From: JAEUMD01 sp050250815
GTDB taxonomy: Bacteria; Pseudomonadota; Alphaproteobacteria; Rhizobiales; Hyphomicrobiaceae
Assembly (NCBI GenBank): GCA_050250815.1
Contig: JBFWNY010000031.1
Coordinates: 1-43,018 of the forward strand
Direction of reading: 5' to 3'
Length of the DNA: 43,018 bases
In this document: piece after piece, positions 8,512 to 17,586 of the stretch
Numbering within the stretch: the first letter of the stretch is position 1
How the letters are laid out: the number at the start of each line of letters is the position of its first letter
Notes under the pieces: model-generated
Databases searched by the model: none
What the model saw: only the letters and a program-made list of their open reading frames with translations
What the model was told of the DNA's origin: nothing
Translations under genes and position numbers: made by a program

Positions 8512-9329
8512 CTGGTCGCGGCGCCGCGTGGAGCCGGCAGCAACTCCCCAGTCCGGCCGGTCAACCTGTAGAAGACGAGCCCCAGCCACTCGCGGGCCGC
8601 CAGATCGGTCCTCTGCAAGCCAGCTGGCAGGGATGAGAACCACAGCGCACCGTCTTCCGCGCCCGCCGTGCGGTAATCGACCGGATAGGCGAGCACATCG
8701 ATACCGGCGGCCCGAAACACGCCGACTGACCGCGGCATGTGGTGTGCAGATGTCACCAGCAGCCAGCGCTGGCCCGCCGTGGCACCGAGCATCGCCGCAG
8801 TGTACCGCGCGTTCTCATAGGTGTTGCGCGAGGCGCCTTCGAGCAGAATGCGCTCGGACGCTATCCCCAACTCGACGAGATAGCGCCCGACATGCTCGGC
8901 ACCGCTCGGCCCGACATCGGTGAGACCGCCTACCCCGCCGGTGAACACCACACGCGCCTTCGGCAACATGCGCGCAAGGGTCGCCGCCTCGGTCACGCGC
9001 TCCGCCGCTTCATTGAGATGCAGACGCCCGCCCCGCCTTGCCGAAACGCGTCCGTCCTCGGCGCCGCCAAGGATAATGATGCCTTCAATCGGGCCTGTGA
9101 ATTCGGCCGGTGCCACCGCCGGGAAGCGCTCCTCCAGAGGGCGCAGCGCGATGTTTGCCAGTGGACTGAGCCCGGCTACCAACAGGCCGACCACGCCGAG
9201 GCCGCTCAGAAACAGGCCTCCACGCCGGCGTCCCACCATGACAAGGACCAGACCTGCCACGACGCTGGCCATGAGCAGGGATGACGGCAGCAGTAGAAAC
9301 CCGATTACTTTCGACAGGATATGAGCCAC
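8508..9329 (-). CDS. YdcF family (DUF218) membrane protein
   Basis: 273 residues starting at GTG 9329. Two N-terminal membrane segments (about 8-32 and 38-60) are followed by a DUF218 domain: IIILGGAEDGR, VVFTGG, SERILLEGASRNTYENA and LLVTSAHHMPR. The SRNTYENA stretch and the histidine-containing SAHHMPR are the conserved DUF218 core. Homologues such as SanA and ElyC affect envelope integrity and undecaprenyl-phosphate-dependent wall synthesis in E. coli. A similar inner-membrane role is inferred here. It is convergent with the small exported protein. Confidence 0.87.
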   Translation of the reverse strand: MAHILSKVIGFLLLPSSLLMASVVAGLVLVMVGRRRGGLFLSGLGVVGLLVAGLSPLANIALRPLEERFPAVAPAEFTGPIEGIIILGGAEDGRVSARRGGRLHLNEAAERVTEAATLARMLPKARVVFTGGVGGLTDVGPSGAEHVGRYLVELGIASERILLEGASRNTYENARYTAAMLGATAGQRWLLVTSAHHMPRSVGVFRAAGIDVLAYPVDYRTAGAEDGALWFSSLPAGLQRTDLAAREWLGLVFYRLTGRTGELLPAPRGAATS

Positions 9330-9481
9330 GCTGCGACTGCCTTCTATCCGCGCGCATGTGCGGCTGTGGGTTGGAGGTTGCCTCGCATGCGCTTATAGCT
9401 CGGTTCTGACGCCCACGAACTGATAGCGGGCTCTGTCGCCCCTTTGCGGCCGAACCGCACGACCTCGCAACGCTCCCGCCG

Positions 9482-10864
9482 ATGATCCTCACAGCCCTCC
9501 TGCAGACGCCCCCGACGCGGACCTGGGACCAAGCGGTCTCCGAGTTCATCGCCATGCTCGGACGAGAAGGAGGCAATCTCGCGTCCTTCTGGTCGCTGGC
9601 GCAGATCGGGATCATCGCCTCCGTCTATGTCGCCGCCGCGGTGCTGTCGCATCGGCTGACGCCGATCTTGGAAGAACGTCTCAGACGCATTCACGACCAG
9701 CCGCGCCTGCTGCGGGCGCTCGCCATCCTGCTGCGGCGGCTGAAATGGATGCTGTTCGCGCTAGGCCTCTGGCTGGCGCTCGCCACCATGCGCGCGGCGA
9801 CCTGGCCGAGTCGCAGCTATCTCATCGCTCTTGCGGTCTCGCTGGCCACCGCCTGGGTCGTGATCTCGATCCTCTCGCGCCTCATTCACAACCGCTCGCT
9901 CGGCAACGTCTTCGCCGTTGTCGCCTGGACTATCGTGGCGGCCAACTTCCTGGGCGTGGCTGGCGAGGTTGCCAACCTGCTCGACAGCGCAGCCCTCCGG
10001 TTCGGGACCACGCGCTTCTCTCTGCTGATGCTGGTCAAAGGTGTGCTGCTGCTGGCGGCGTTCGTGTGGATCGCATCCTTCGTCACCGACCTGCTCGACC
10101 GGCGGATGCGCCAGAGCCTCGATCTCTCGGAAACCGCGCAGGTGCTGATCGGAAAGGCGATCAAGGCGGCGGCACTGACGCTCGCCGTCGTCATGGCGCT
10201 GACCATGATCGGCGTCGATCTGACGGCGCTGGCCGTCTTTTCCGGCGCGCTCGGCATCGGGCTCGGCATCGGGCTACAGAAGCTCGCGTCGAACCTGCTG
10301 AGCGGGTTCATCATCCTCGCCGACCGCTCGATCAAGCCGGGGGACGTCATCTCCGTCGATGACACGTTCGGCAAGATCCGCTCACTCAACACCCGCTACG
10401 TCTCGGTGGTGGCGCGCAATGGCGTCGAGTATCTGATCCCCAACGAGACCTTCATCACCCAGAATGTCGTCAACTGGTCCTATACCGACAAGCTGGTACG
10501 TATCGATCTCAACTTCGGAGTGTCATACGACAGCGATCCACACGAGGTGCGCCGGATTGCCGTGGCCGCCGCGCAGAGCGTCAAGCGCGTGCAAACCGTG
10601 CAGGCTCCCGTCTGTCACATCACTGCATTCGGCGACAGCTCCATAAACTTCGTCCTGCGCTTCTGGATCGACGACCCGCAGGACGGCGTTACCAACATCC
10701 GTGGCGGCGTATTTCTGGCGCTATGGGACGCCTTCAAGCAGGCGGGCATCACGATCCCCTACCCGCACCGGGAGATCATCGTGCGCGATGCGGCACGCCC
10801 TGCAGGCACGAGACTGCCGGGCTCCGGGCCGCCGCTATCGCCGGGCGATCCGCCGGACGTTTGA
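9482..10864 (+). CDS. MscS family mechanosensitive ion channel
   Basis: 460 residues with about five hydrophobic segments before the MscS core. The pore helix and hinge (LGIGLGIGLQKLASNLLSG) lead directly into the beta domain (IILADRSIKPGDVISVDDTFG, then RNGVEYLIPNE). This is the standard MscS order of glycine-rich pore helix followed by the PGD loop. The extra N-terminal membrane segments place it among the larger MscS proteins. It is expected in the inner membrane, releasing solutes on osmotic downshock. ATG 9482 follows a 150-bp divergent gap shared with the YdcF gene. Confidence 0.93.
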   Translation: MILTALLQTPPTRTWDQAVSEFIAMLGREGGNLASFWSLAQIGIIASVYVAAAVLSHRLTPILEERLRRIHDQPRLLRALAILLRRLKWMLFALGLWLALATMRAATWPSRSYLIALAVSLATAWVVISILSRLIHNRSLGNVFAVVAWTIVAANFLGVAGEVANLLDSAALRFGTTRFSLLMLVKGVLLLAAFVWIASFVTDLLDRRMRQSLDLSETAQVLIGKAIKAAALTLAVVMALTMIGVDLTALAVFSGALGIGLGIGLQKLASNLLSGFIILADRSIKPGDVISVDDTFGKIRSLNTRYVSVVARNGVEYLIPNETFITQNVVNWSYTDKLVRIDLNFGVSYDSDPHEVRRIAVAAAQSVKRVQTVQAPVCHITAFGDSSINFVLRFWIDDPQDGVTNIRGGVFLALWDAFKQAGITIPYPHREIIVRDAARPAGTRLPGSGPPLSPGDPPDV

Positions 10865-10897
10865 ACCGCCGGCAGCGCGGAGAATTGCTCACAAACC

Positions 10898-11608
10898 CTA
10901 CGACGCCGATCGCGCGCGCGCCTCGAACAGGGCGACGCAACCCGCCAGTCGCACACGGACATCGTCGAACCGCAGGCGTAGGGCTGCGTCGAGATCCTCG
11001 ACGCGATCCTGTTCGTTGGAAAACACGCCCTTGCGATTGTAGGCGGCCATCAGCGCGCGGGCTGCCCCATTGCGCGGCGCGTCGCCCTGCACGATCGTGG
11101 CGCCAAAAATGCGCGCGCCGGGGGCGTGGTGCGGCTGCAGGTGGTCGCACACGGCCGCCTTCTGGGGGATGGCCCCGGGCACGCAGTGCAGCAGATAACA
11201 CAGCCCGGCCGACAGATAGGATGATCCCATTGCCTCTGCCGGCCACGGTTCCAGAACGTTGGCCTTCACACGCTCCGGCTTGAGCCGCGCGATGCGGCGG
11301 GCCGCGCGCGACAGGCAGTGCGGATTGAGATCGACGAGCGTCACCTGCGGCCTTTCGACCGGCCAACGTGCATGCGAAAGGAAATAGCCGGTACCGACAC
11401 CGACATCGACGTGGCGGGCCGAAACGTTGCGGTCATACAGCTCCTGCAGATCGCGCGTCGGACATCGCCACAGGGCATGGTTGGAAAGCCCGTGAACGAT
11501 GAAGTCGTAGACGGCGAGCGACAGCGGCGCGTAGACCGCCTGACCGGCTGTGACGCGATCATCCGCGGCATCGACGGAAACCGGCTCCGGCTGCACGTCT
11601 CGCTTCAC
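10898..11608 (-). CDS. Class I SAM-dependent methyltransferase
   Basis: 236 residues, GTG start at 11608 with GGAG 9 nt upstream. The SAM-binding motif I is DVGVGTGYF at 68-76, followed by VTLVDLNPHCLSRA (motif II, with the acidic residue binding the ribose). The region before it (YAPLSLAVYDFIVHGLSN) is typical of small-molecule methyltransferases in Proteobacteria. The substrate cannot be told. The gene is convergent with the MscS gene and divergent from the ICMT-like gene. Confidence 0.87.
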   Translation of the reverse strand: MKRDVQPEPVSVDAADDRVTAGQAVYAPLSLAVYDFIVHGLSNHALWRCPTRDLQELYDRNVSARHVDVGVGTGYFLSHARWPVERPQVTLVDLNPHCLSRAARRIARLKPERVKANVLEPWPAEAMGSSYLSAGLCYLLHCVPGAIPQKAAVCDHLQPHHAPGARIFGATIVQGDAPRNGAARALMAAYNRKGVFSNEQDRVEDLDAALRLRFDDVRVRLAGCVALFEARARSAS

Positions 11609-11785
11609 CCTGGCCTCTCCTGGCCGCAGCCGATCGAGATCAACCGCGTTGACGGCTCATCTGACGCAGCACGCCCTACTCGCGTGGTATAACGAATCGA
11701 ACCTCGGCTGGACAGCACGCCGCTAGAACGCGAGTTGCCGTTTGGCTTCGTGGCGCCAGCGAGGACATCGGACAAGCGGGGAAAC

Positions 11786-12274
11786 GTGAGCGTGGCAAAC
11801 CATCGACCGACGGACGGCGCTCCCAGCCGCGTCCCCTGGCCGCCCATCCTGCTCGTGCTGGCAGTGGCCGGCGGGGTGGCCATTCAGCGCGCCTTCCCGC
11901 TCGCGTGGCCGGGGCTCGACGATACTGCAGCGCGCTTTATCGGCCTAGGCATCGGCGCGCTAGGTCTGGCCCTCATTCTCTGGGCGGCAATGACACTGTG
12001 GCGACATCAGACCACGGTGCTGCCCAATCGCGCCACGAGCGCCCTGGTTACCGATGGCCCCTACCGCTGGCGCCGCAATCCGATCTACGTCGGTGACGCC
12101 ATGATACTGCTCGGTCTGGCCGAGCTGTCGAAGAACATCTGGTTCGCGCTACTGGTGCCGGTGTTCGTGGCACTCGTCACATGGCTTGCCATCCTCCCCG
12201 AAGAGCGGCACCTGGAAGCGCGTTACGGCGAGGCTTGGCGCGCGTACCGCGACCGCACGAGGCGCTGGATCTGA
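11786..12274 (+). CDS. Isoprenylcysteine carboxyl methyltransferase (ICMT/PEMT)-like membrane protein
   Basis: 162 residues from GTG 11786. Hydrophobic segments lie at about 18-37, 52-72, 104-121 and 122-138. The conserved core TDGPYRWRRNPIYVGD is at 89-104, and EERHLEARYGEAW is near the C terminus. These residues bind SAM in the ICMT/PEMT superfamily. Bacterial members methylate small lipids or quinone-like compounds, or have no known substrate. GTG 11786 is preceded by GCGGGGAAA; an in-frame ATG at 11735 would add 17 residues. The DUF4287-like gene follows after 31 bp, suggesting one transcript. Confidence 0.85.
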   Translation: MSVANHRPTDGAPSRVPWPPILLVLAVAGGVAIQRAFPLAWPGLDDTAARFIGLGIGALGLALILWAAMTLWRHQTTVLPNRATSALVTDGPYRWRRNPIYVGDAMILLGLAELSKNIWFALLVPVFVALVTWLAILPEERHLEARYGEAWRAYRDRTRRWI

Positions 12275-12305
12275 TGTCGAACGGAGGCCTGGCCGGGACC
12301 TTGAG

Positions 12306-13187
12306 ATGAGCACGGACTGGAGGCAGAAGGAGCGCGATTTCCTCGACAGCCTGCTGCCCGATACCGGGCGCGACCTCGGCCAATGGATGGCGCTGATCTC
12401 CTCCCAGAATCTGCCGCACCGGAACGACACGATCGACTGGCTGCGGCGGCAGGGTTTCACGTTCTCGCGCGCATCCTGGCTGGAACGCATCCATCACAAC
12501 GGCGGCCGCCCCGTCTACCTCGACGCCGCTGACATCGCGGCATCCGAGCCCAAGGCCGACTCGGCGGCGATGGTTCAAGGGGCGCCGGAAGCGGCGCCTG
12601 AGCCGACTTCGGCGAGCGCTCCGCCACCTCAGACGGACGCGGAGGTGGCCGCTCCGCCGTCAACTCGTGCGGTCGAGCCCGACCGTGTCGCAGCCACCGG
12701 GCCACTGCCTGCGAGGGCCGTGGCAAAGCCCGATCTGCGCGTCGTGCCGGCACCGGTCGCCACCGAACCAGTTGCACAGGCTCCCCATCGTCCAAGCCCG
12801 GCGGAGAAGCCGCCCGCCCCGACCGCGAGTGCCGGATTGGACACCGTTCTCGACAAGGCCAAGGCCTACCGGCCGCTCGCACAGTTCGTCCTGCGCGAGA
12901 TCGAGCAACGTGTTCCGCTGTTCGTGGCGTCACCTGCCGGTTCGGCCATCGATCTCGGTGGGCCCGCGCGTTTCGGCCTCATCGCGGTCAGCGGCAAGGA
13001 CCTGCGCCTGGCGCTGGACTTAGGTGAGGCCCCCCTGAAGCAGCCTTGGGAGCGGGTGCGGCTGCCCGTAACCCTGGCACGATCCTCGCAGCCCATGACC
13101 CACATGATCGTACTCACCGATGTCCGGCAGATCGACGCCGCGCTGTTGGACGTGGTCCACCAGGCATGGCGGCGAAACAACCATTGA
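12306..13187 (+). CDS. DUF4287-like N-terminal domain, long linker, DUF5655-like C-terminal domain
   Basis: 293 residues. Residues 1-65 (DWRQKERDFLDSLLPDTG, then DTIDWLRRQGFTFSRA) resemble DUF4287, a small helical domain. A Pro/Ala/Glu-rich linker spans about 80-180. The C-terminal part from about 188 (YRPLAQFVLREIEQRVPLFV, then RFGLIAVSGKDLRLALDLG) resembles DUF5655, which often accompanies DUF4287. The function is unknown; no catalytic motif is evident. ATG 12306 starts the conserved N terminus; a frame reaching further upstream lies inside the preceding gene. Confidence 0.7.
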   Translation: MSTDWRQKERDFLDSLLPDTGRDLGQWMALISSQNLPHRNDTIDWLRRQGFTFSRASWLERIHHNGGRPVYLDAADIAASEPKADSAAMVQGAPEAAPEPTSASAPPPQTDAEVAAPPSTRAVEPDRVAATGPLPARAVAKPDLRVVPAPVATEPVAQAPHRPSPAEKPPAPTASAGLDTVLDKAKAYRPLAQFVLREIEQRVPLFVASPAGSAIDLGGPARFGLIAVSGKDLRLALDLGEAPLKQPWERVRLPVTLARSSQPMTHMIVLTDVRQIDAALLDVVHQAWRRNNH

Positions 13188-13259
13188 GAAAGCCCAGCGC
13201 ACGCACCATCTAAAAGCCTAGATTGTCGCGCTTCGTCGCGGCCGTGGGAGGAGCGTTTC

Positions 13260-14603
13260 ATGCGAAGCGAAACGGGGAAATTCCTGGCGATTTCGGCCAC
13301 CCTATCAGCGCTTGCGGTGCTGACGGTGCCCGCGGATGCGCAAACGGCGGGTCGCGACCGTATCGCCGACCTGCTGGCGCGGACCGGTGGCGCGTTGATC
13401 GCGACGCCCGCCGCCGCCGAACCCGCGACCAAGGATGGTGCCGAAAAGGCCGCGACCGACTCGCCGGCAGCTGCTGCCGTACCCGATCCGCGTGAGGGCG
13501 ACGCCCAGTACGAGCAGGCCCGCCGCCTGATGTCAGCCATCGACGCCGTGCTGCGCGATGCCGCCGACCAGCGCGCGGAAGCCGGTAAGCTGCCCGCTCG
13601 CGAGGATTTCCTCGTGCCCCCGATCTGGACGGAAACACGACAGGACCGCGAAGCCAAGATCCGCGGGCTGCTGGATTCGGCGCTCGGCATCGTCACCGAC
13701 GTCCCCGTCGTTGACGTTCAGAAGAAGGTCGAGGGCTTGCGCGGCAATATCCGCGAGCTCGAGGACCGCATCGTCAAACTCAAGGAGAAGCAGCTTACGG
13801 CGCCCAAGGACGGCATCCTGCCGGGTGTCATCACGGACACTGTCGCGAGCCTCGAAGACAGTATCGCCGACGCCGGCAAGCGCATCGATGGCAACAGAGC
13901 CGAGATCGCCAAGGCCAAGTCCGATATCCACGAGGCGCTCAAGAGCGCCGGTGTCGAACTAGGCACCGCGCAGGTCGACCTGCTGCTCGACAGTGTGCTG
14001 TCAGGCGATCTCGTACGCCTCGTCGCGGTGTTCGACGCTGCCAAAGTGATCGACGCGCAGCTGTCGAAGTTGATGGCAGCGTCGGGCGACAACATGAATG
14101 CCGCGCGCAAATACTTCGCGATGCACGCCGCCCTCTTCGCCATGCTGGTGCAGGCGCAGGACGCCACCATCGCCAAGATCGACAACGGCTACCTGCCCAA
14201 GCTCGAGGCTATCCTGAAGGACATCCAGGCAGCGCGCGCCAAGACGAAAGCCCTCCTGCGCGCCGAGAACCGGCCCGACCAGAAGCGGGCCCTGGAGGCC
14301 AACCTTGAAAGCCAGCGCGTCGCCGAGGACGCCGCGCGTGGCTACCGCAAGTACCTCAACCAGCAGCGCGAGCAGATCGCACGGGCAAGGACGCGTGCCA
14401 CGCACGACCTGCGGATTGCCGACAACACGTTCGAGACCGTCGAGGCGAGCTTCCAGCTCCGCAACCTGATGCGTGAAAGCGCGACATCGTTCGAGGCGAT
14501 CCAGCGGCTGGAAGCCCCGACGTTCGAGCAGATCTTCAAGAACGAGGAGCTGCGGCGAGAGTTTGAGAGCCTGACGCGCAAGCTCGACGCGCCGACGAGC
14601 TGA
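13260..14603 (+). CDS. Exported coiled-coil protein of unknown function
   Basis: 447 residues. Residues 1-27 form a signal peptide (FLAISATLSALAVLTVPADA) cleaved near ADA-Q. The mature chain is almost entirely helical. Heptad-like stretches occur at about 155-230 (VEGLRGNIRELEDRIVKLKE) and 290-400, where KTKALLRAENRPDQKRALEA and Arg-rich helices occur. There are no cysteines and no recognised enzyme motif. GGGAGGAG lies 5-12 nt before ATG 13260. It probably acts in the periplasm as a structural or scaffolding protein. A hairpin follows the stop directly. Confidence 0.72.
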   Translation: MRSETGKFLAISATLSALAVLTVPADAQTAGRDRIADLLARTGGALIATPAAAEPATKDGAEKAATDSPAAAAVPDPREGDAQYEQARRLMSAIDAVLRDAADQRAEAGKLPAREDFLVPPIWTETRQDREAKIRGLLDSALGIVTDVPVVDVQKKVEGLRGNIRELEDRIVKLKEKQLTAPKDGILPGVITDTVASLEDSIADAGKRIDGNRAEIAKAKSDIHEALKSAGVELGTAQVDLLLDSVLSGDLVRLVAVFDAAKVIDAQLSKLMAASGDNMNAARKYFAMHAALFAMLVQAQDATIAKIDNGYLPKLEAILKDIQAARAKTKALLRAENRPDQKRALEANLESQRVAEDAARGYRKYLNQQREQIARARTRATHDLRIADNTFETVEASFQLRNLMRESATSFEAIQRLEAPTFEQIFKNEELRREFESLTRKLDAPTS

Positions 14604-14608
14604 TCCTG

Positions 14609-14639
14609 GTGCCCATCGCCGCAACGCGGCGCCGGGCAC
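14609..14639 (+). terminator. Hairpin after the coiled-coil gene
   Basis: GTGCCC (14609-14614) pairs with GGGCAC (14634-14639), and an inner GCCGC/GCGGC stem carries an AAC loop. It begins 6 bp after the stop codon. No T-run follows, so efficiency is doubtful. Confidence 0.5.
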
Positions 14640-14720
14640 AGGGCGAGATCCGACGCATCTTGCAACTTGGCCGGCCGCGCGGGCTTTGCGTTCGCGCGGC
14701 GATTGTTTAGAGCAGGTATT

Positions 14721-14782
14721 ATCGATTAGGGGGCCTCTTGGTCTTTCTTGGTTTGCCTATAGCCTACCCCCTCATAATCGAT
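14721..14782. repeat. Long imperfect inverted repeat upstream of the DUF6232-like gene
   Basis: ATCGATTAGGGGG (14721-14733) is mirrored by CCCCCTCATAATCGAT (14767-14782). The 8-bp outer arms ATCGATTA/TAATCGAT and the G5/C5 inner arms match exactly. Three bases (TCA) bulge in the right arm and the 33-bp loop is T-rich. It ends 70 bp before the ATG of the next gene. It could be an operator pair, an attenuator or a terminator of upstream transcription. Confidence 0.6.
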
Positions 14783-14852
14783 GACGGCTGGAGGACTTCC
14801 ATCTCAGGCGATCAGGCCCTAATTTCCGCTCCCTGAAAGCTGAGGGGACAGC

Positions 14853-15758
14853 ATGCTCGACAACCTGACTTCGGCGATCGGACCGGCCGCGACGGCTACG
14901 CAGTCGTTCGGCAGCCTCACCGTCCGCGAGCGGGTGATCGACACCGGCGGACGCGCGATCGCCATCGCCGAAATCGGCACGGTATCGATCTACGTCCATC
15001 GCCGGTGGCCGCTGAGGCTGCTGGTGGCGGCCCTTGGCTACGGCGTCGTGAGCACGGTGCTCGGCTACGCAATCACCTCGTATCAACACGCATGGGTCAA
15101 GTGGCTAGCGGGGTTGGCGGCCGGCGCGCTTCTCGCCTTCCTCATTCGCAGCATCTACCGGCTCGAGATCGCAACCAGCGACGGATCGCGCACGGTCTTC
15201 GACAGCAAGAACCTGCCGCTGCTGCTGGAGGTGAAGACCTTCATCACCGACAAGATCAACTCAGACGACCTCAAGACGGCGAAGACCTTCATCATCGATC
15301 AATCCAAGCATGAGCACCGCATCGACAAGTACGTTGCGGGTGACGACAACTCTGTTACCGCAGAAGCCGTCGTGCAGGGCTCGGGAAATGTTGTCGCAAC
15401 CGGACAAGGGACGCGTGCCGGGACGACAGAGACGACCTACCACGCGCAGCATTCGCCCGGCGCGCAGCTCGGCACGGGCAACGTCGCGACCGGCAACACG
15501 CAGACCGTCACCACGATCGATTATGGCGCGCATCTGCGCACGATCGAGGACTGGCGCCAGTTCTACGGCCAGAGCGCGGAGACCCGTGGCATCGAACAGC
15601 GGCTTGCCGAGCTGGAAAAGCTGATGCGCTCCGGCACGCCGAGCCCCGACAGCCGTTCGCGTCTCCGACAGATCGCCAGCGACCTGTCGGAGATCCTGCA
15701 GAGCTACCCGGCGATGGTGCAGGTCTTCCGCGACATCCTGCGGCTCGCGGGCTTCTGA
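14853..15758 (+). CDS. DUF6232-like membrane protein with Gly/Asn-rich central region
   Basis: 301 residues. An N-terminal beta-rich stretch (SLTVRERVIDTGGRAIAIAE) is followed by two membrane helices (about 53-73 and 78-97) and a further strand pair (LEIATSDGSRTVF). This is the layout of DUF6232. Residues 165-215 are low complexity with repeated G-N and A-T-G units (QGSGNVVATGQGT, LGTGNVATGNTQT). The C terminus (about 230-301) is helical and charged. The cellular role is unknown. It stands alone, its stop being 1 bp from the stop of mgtE. The N-terminal family call is by pattern only. Confidence 0.65.
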   Translation: MLDNLTSAIGPAATATQSFGSLTVRERVIDTGGRAIAIAEIGTVSIYVHRRWPLRLLVAALGYGVVSTVLGYAITSYQHAWVKWLAGLAAGALLAFLIRSIYRLEIATSDGSRTVFDSKNLPLLLEVKTFITDKINSDDLKTAKTFIIDQSKHEHRIDKYVAGDDNSVTAEAVVQGSGNVVATGQGTRAGTTETTYHAQHSPGAQLGTGNVATGNTQTVTTIDYGAHLRTIEDWRQFYGQSAETRGIEQRLAELEKLMRSGTPSPDSRSRLRQIASDLSEILQSYPAMVQVFRDILRLAGF

Positions 15759-15759
15759 A

Positions 15760-17142
15760 TCACAGCAGCCAGAGCGCCGCCAGGCCGAGGAAGGCGAAGA
15801 AGCCGACCACATCGGTCACCGTCGTCACGAACACGCCAGATGCAGGCGCCGGGTCGAGATCGAACCGATCCATGACCAGCGGAATGAGGATGCCCGCCAC
15901 ACCCGCCGCGATCATGTTGATGACCATCGCCGCCGCTATCACCGCGCCCAGAGCGCTCGACCCGAACCAGATGTAGACCACGGCGGCCATGATGACCGAC
16001 AGGACAAGCCCGTTGACGATTCCAACCAGAAACTCGCGTGTGACGACGCGAGGCGTGTTGACGCTGCCCAGTTTGTTGGTAGCGAGCGCCCGCACCGTCA
16101 CCGTCATCGTCTGAGTGCCCGCATTGCCGCCCATCGAGGCGACGATCGGCATCAGCACGGCCAGCGCAACCATCTGCTCGATGGTGGCATCGAAGATCTG
16201 GATGACGAACGAGGCGAGGATGGCGGTGGCGAGGTTGACGATGAGCCAAGGAACGCGGCTGCGCGCCGTCCAGTAGACGGTGTCCGCCAGCGTTTCGTCA
16301 CCGACGCCGGCCAGCGCCTTCATGTCCTCTTCCGCCTCGTCCTGGATGACGTCCACGACGTCGTCGACGGTGACGACGCCGACCAGCCGCTGGTTTTCGT
16401 CCACCACCGGCGCGCTCATGAGGTCGTGGCGGCGGAACTGGCGCGCCACCTCCTCCTGGTCCTCGGTCGCGAGCACCAAGTGGCGTTCCTCGTTCATGAT
16501 GGCGTCGACGCGGACATCGCGCTTGGTTCTGAGCAGGCGGCTCAACTCCACCGCGCCCAGCACGCGAAAGCTCGGGTCAACGACGAAGATTTCAGAGAAG
16601 ACATCGGGCAGCTCATCGCTTTCGCGCATGTAGTCGATGACCTTGCCCACCGTCCAGAACGGCGCCACCGCCACGAAGTCGGCCTGCATGATGCGGCCGG
16701 CGGTCTCTTCGGGGTACTCTAGGTTGCGCTCCAGCGCAGCGCGCTCGCTGGTGGGCAGCTGCGCAAGGATCTCCTGCTTGTCGGCCTCTTCCAGGTTCTC
16801 GAGCAGGTAGGCTGCGTCGTCGGTGTCGAGTGCCTGGACCGCCTCGGCGAGCAGGGCGTTGGGCAGCGCCTCGGAGAGCTGGTCGCGGACGGTCGCGTCG
16901 ATCTCAGACAACACCTCGAAGTCGAATCGGGGGCCCAGCGCCTCGACCAGCCGGACGCGGTCGTCGGGATCGAGGAGTTCGACGAGATCGGCCAGATCGG
17001 GTGTGGACAGAGGCTCGGTAAGCGCGACTATCCCGGCCGTGTCGTCACGCTCGATGGCATCGGCGACAGCACCGACAAGGCGCGCGAGCGCGTTGTCGTC
17101 CGGCTCGGCAACGGCAGCCTCCTCGCGCTCTGCCTCTGACAT
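15760..17142 (-). CDS. mgtE: Magnesium transporter MgtE
   Basis: 460 residues with the full MgtE order. The N-terminal superhelical domain (about 15-125) ends in LPTSERAALERNLEYPEETAG. Two CBS domains (about 130-250) contain HDLMSAPVVDENQRLVGVVT. Five membrane helices follow from about 285. The pore signature MPIVASMGGNAGTQT is intact. MgtE is an inner-membrane, Mg-gated Mg2+ channel. ATG 17142 has AGGAG 8 nt upstream; a TTG two codons earlier is less likely. It has no operon partner. Confidence 0.97.
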   Translation of the reverse strand: MSEAEREEAAVAEPDDNALARLVGAVADAIERDDTAGIVALTEPLSTPDLADLVELLDPDDRVRLVEALGPRFDFEVLSEIDATVRDQLSEALPNALLAEAVQALDTDDAAYLLENLEEADKQEILAQLPTSERAALERNLEYPEETAGRIMQADFVAVAPFWTVGKVIDYMRESDELPDVFSEIFVVDPSFRVLGAVELSRLLRTKRDVRVDAIMNEERHLVLATEDQEEVARQFRRHDLMSAPVVDENQRLVGVVTVDDVVDVIQDEAEEDMKALAGVGDETLADTVYWTARSRVPWLIVNLATAILASFVIQIFDATIEQMVALAVLMPIVASMGGNAGTQTMTVTVRALATNKLGSVNTPRVVTREFLVGIVNGLVLSVIMAAVVYIWFGSSALGAVIAAAMVINMIAAGVAGILIPLVMDRFDLDPAPASGVFVTTVTDVVGFFAFLGLAALWLL

Positions 17143-17586
17143 GTGCAAGCTCCTGCATCAGGCGGCCGCACGCCGCCAAGCTGCCACGACACGGACACGA
17201 CTCGATGGAAAAATGGGCCCCGTGAACCGGCAAACTCGCCGCAAACTCGCCGAATGTCCGGCTGTTTCTCAGGCACACACCCAACCGAAAAAAGGTGTCG
17301 ATGCCATCGGATAGCGTGCGCCGATACGTTGCCCGTGACCGCCGTCGCCGCCTAGTATCACCGGCGGTGCGCCGGCGACAAGGCGCAGAGCTGGGAATCG
17401 GTGGGCCCGGCACACCTTTACCGGCCGGGCACCGTGCCCTACGGATCGGGCACGAGGGGACAGTCTGCGTTGGTGCGCTGCGGGCACGTTTCAGCGGTCC
17501 TCCAGATGGGCCGCTGCAGAAAGCATTGACATCGACGATTGTCTTCAGGGGCATCGATCGGCGTGGTGGGAAGATCGAGGGACGCG
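17143..17586. other. Divergent intergenic region between mgtE and deacetylase 1
   Basis: No gene is visible in these 444 bp. I found no M-box-like leader for mgtE. The notable content is a group of GGGCAC half-sites at 17427-17453, listed separately. Confidence 0.5.
17427..17453. promoter_or_regulatory. GGGCAC half-site cluster (possible operator)
   Basis: GGGCACCGTGCCC (17427-17439) is a perfect 6+1+6 palindrome. A further GGGCAC follows at 17448-17453, exactly 21 bp (two helical turns) from the first. The cluster lies about 135 bp before deacetylase 1 and 285 bp before mgtE. High local GC raises the chance of coincidence. Confidence 0.3.

Noticed and set aside
17143..17586. Mg-responsive riboswitch (M-box) leader for mgtE
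   Set aside because: I see no conserved M-box elements and the visible structure is explained by a short palindrome cluster.
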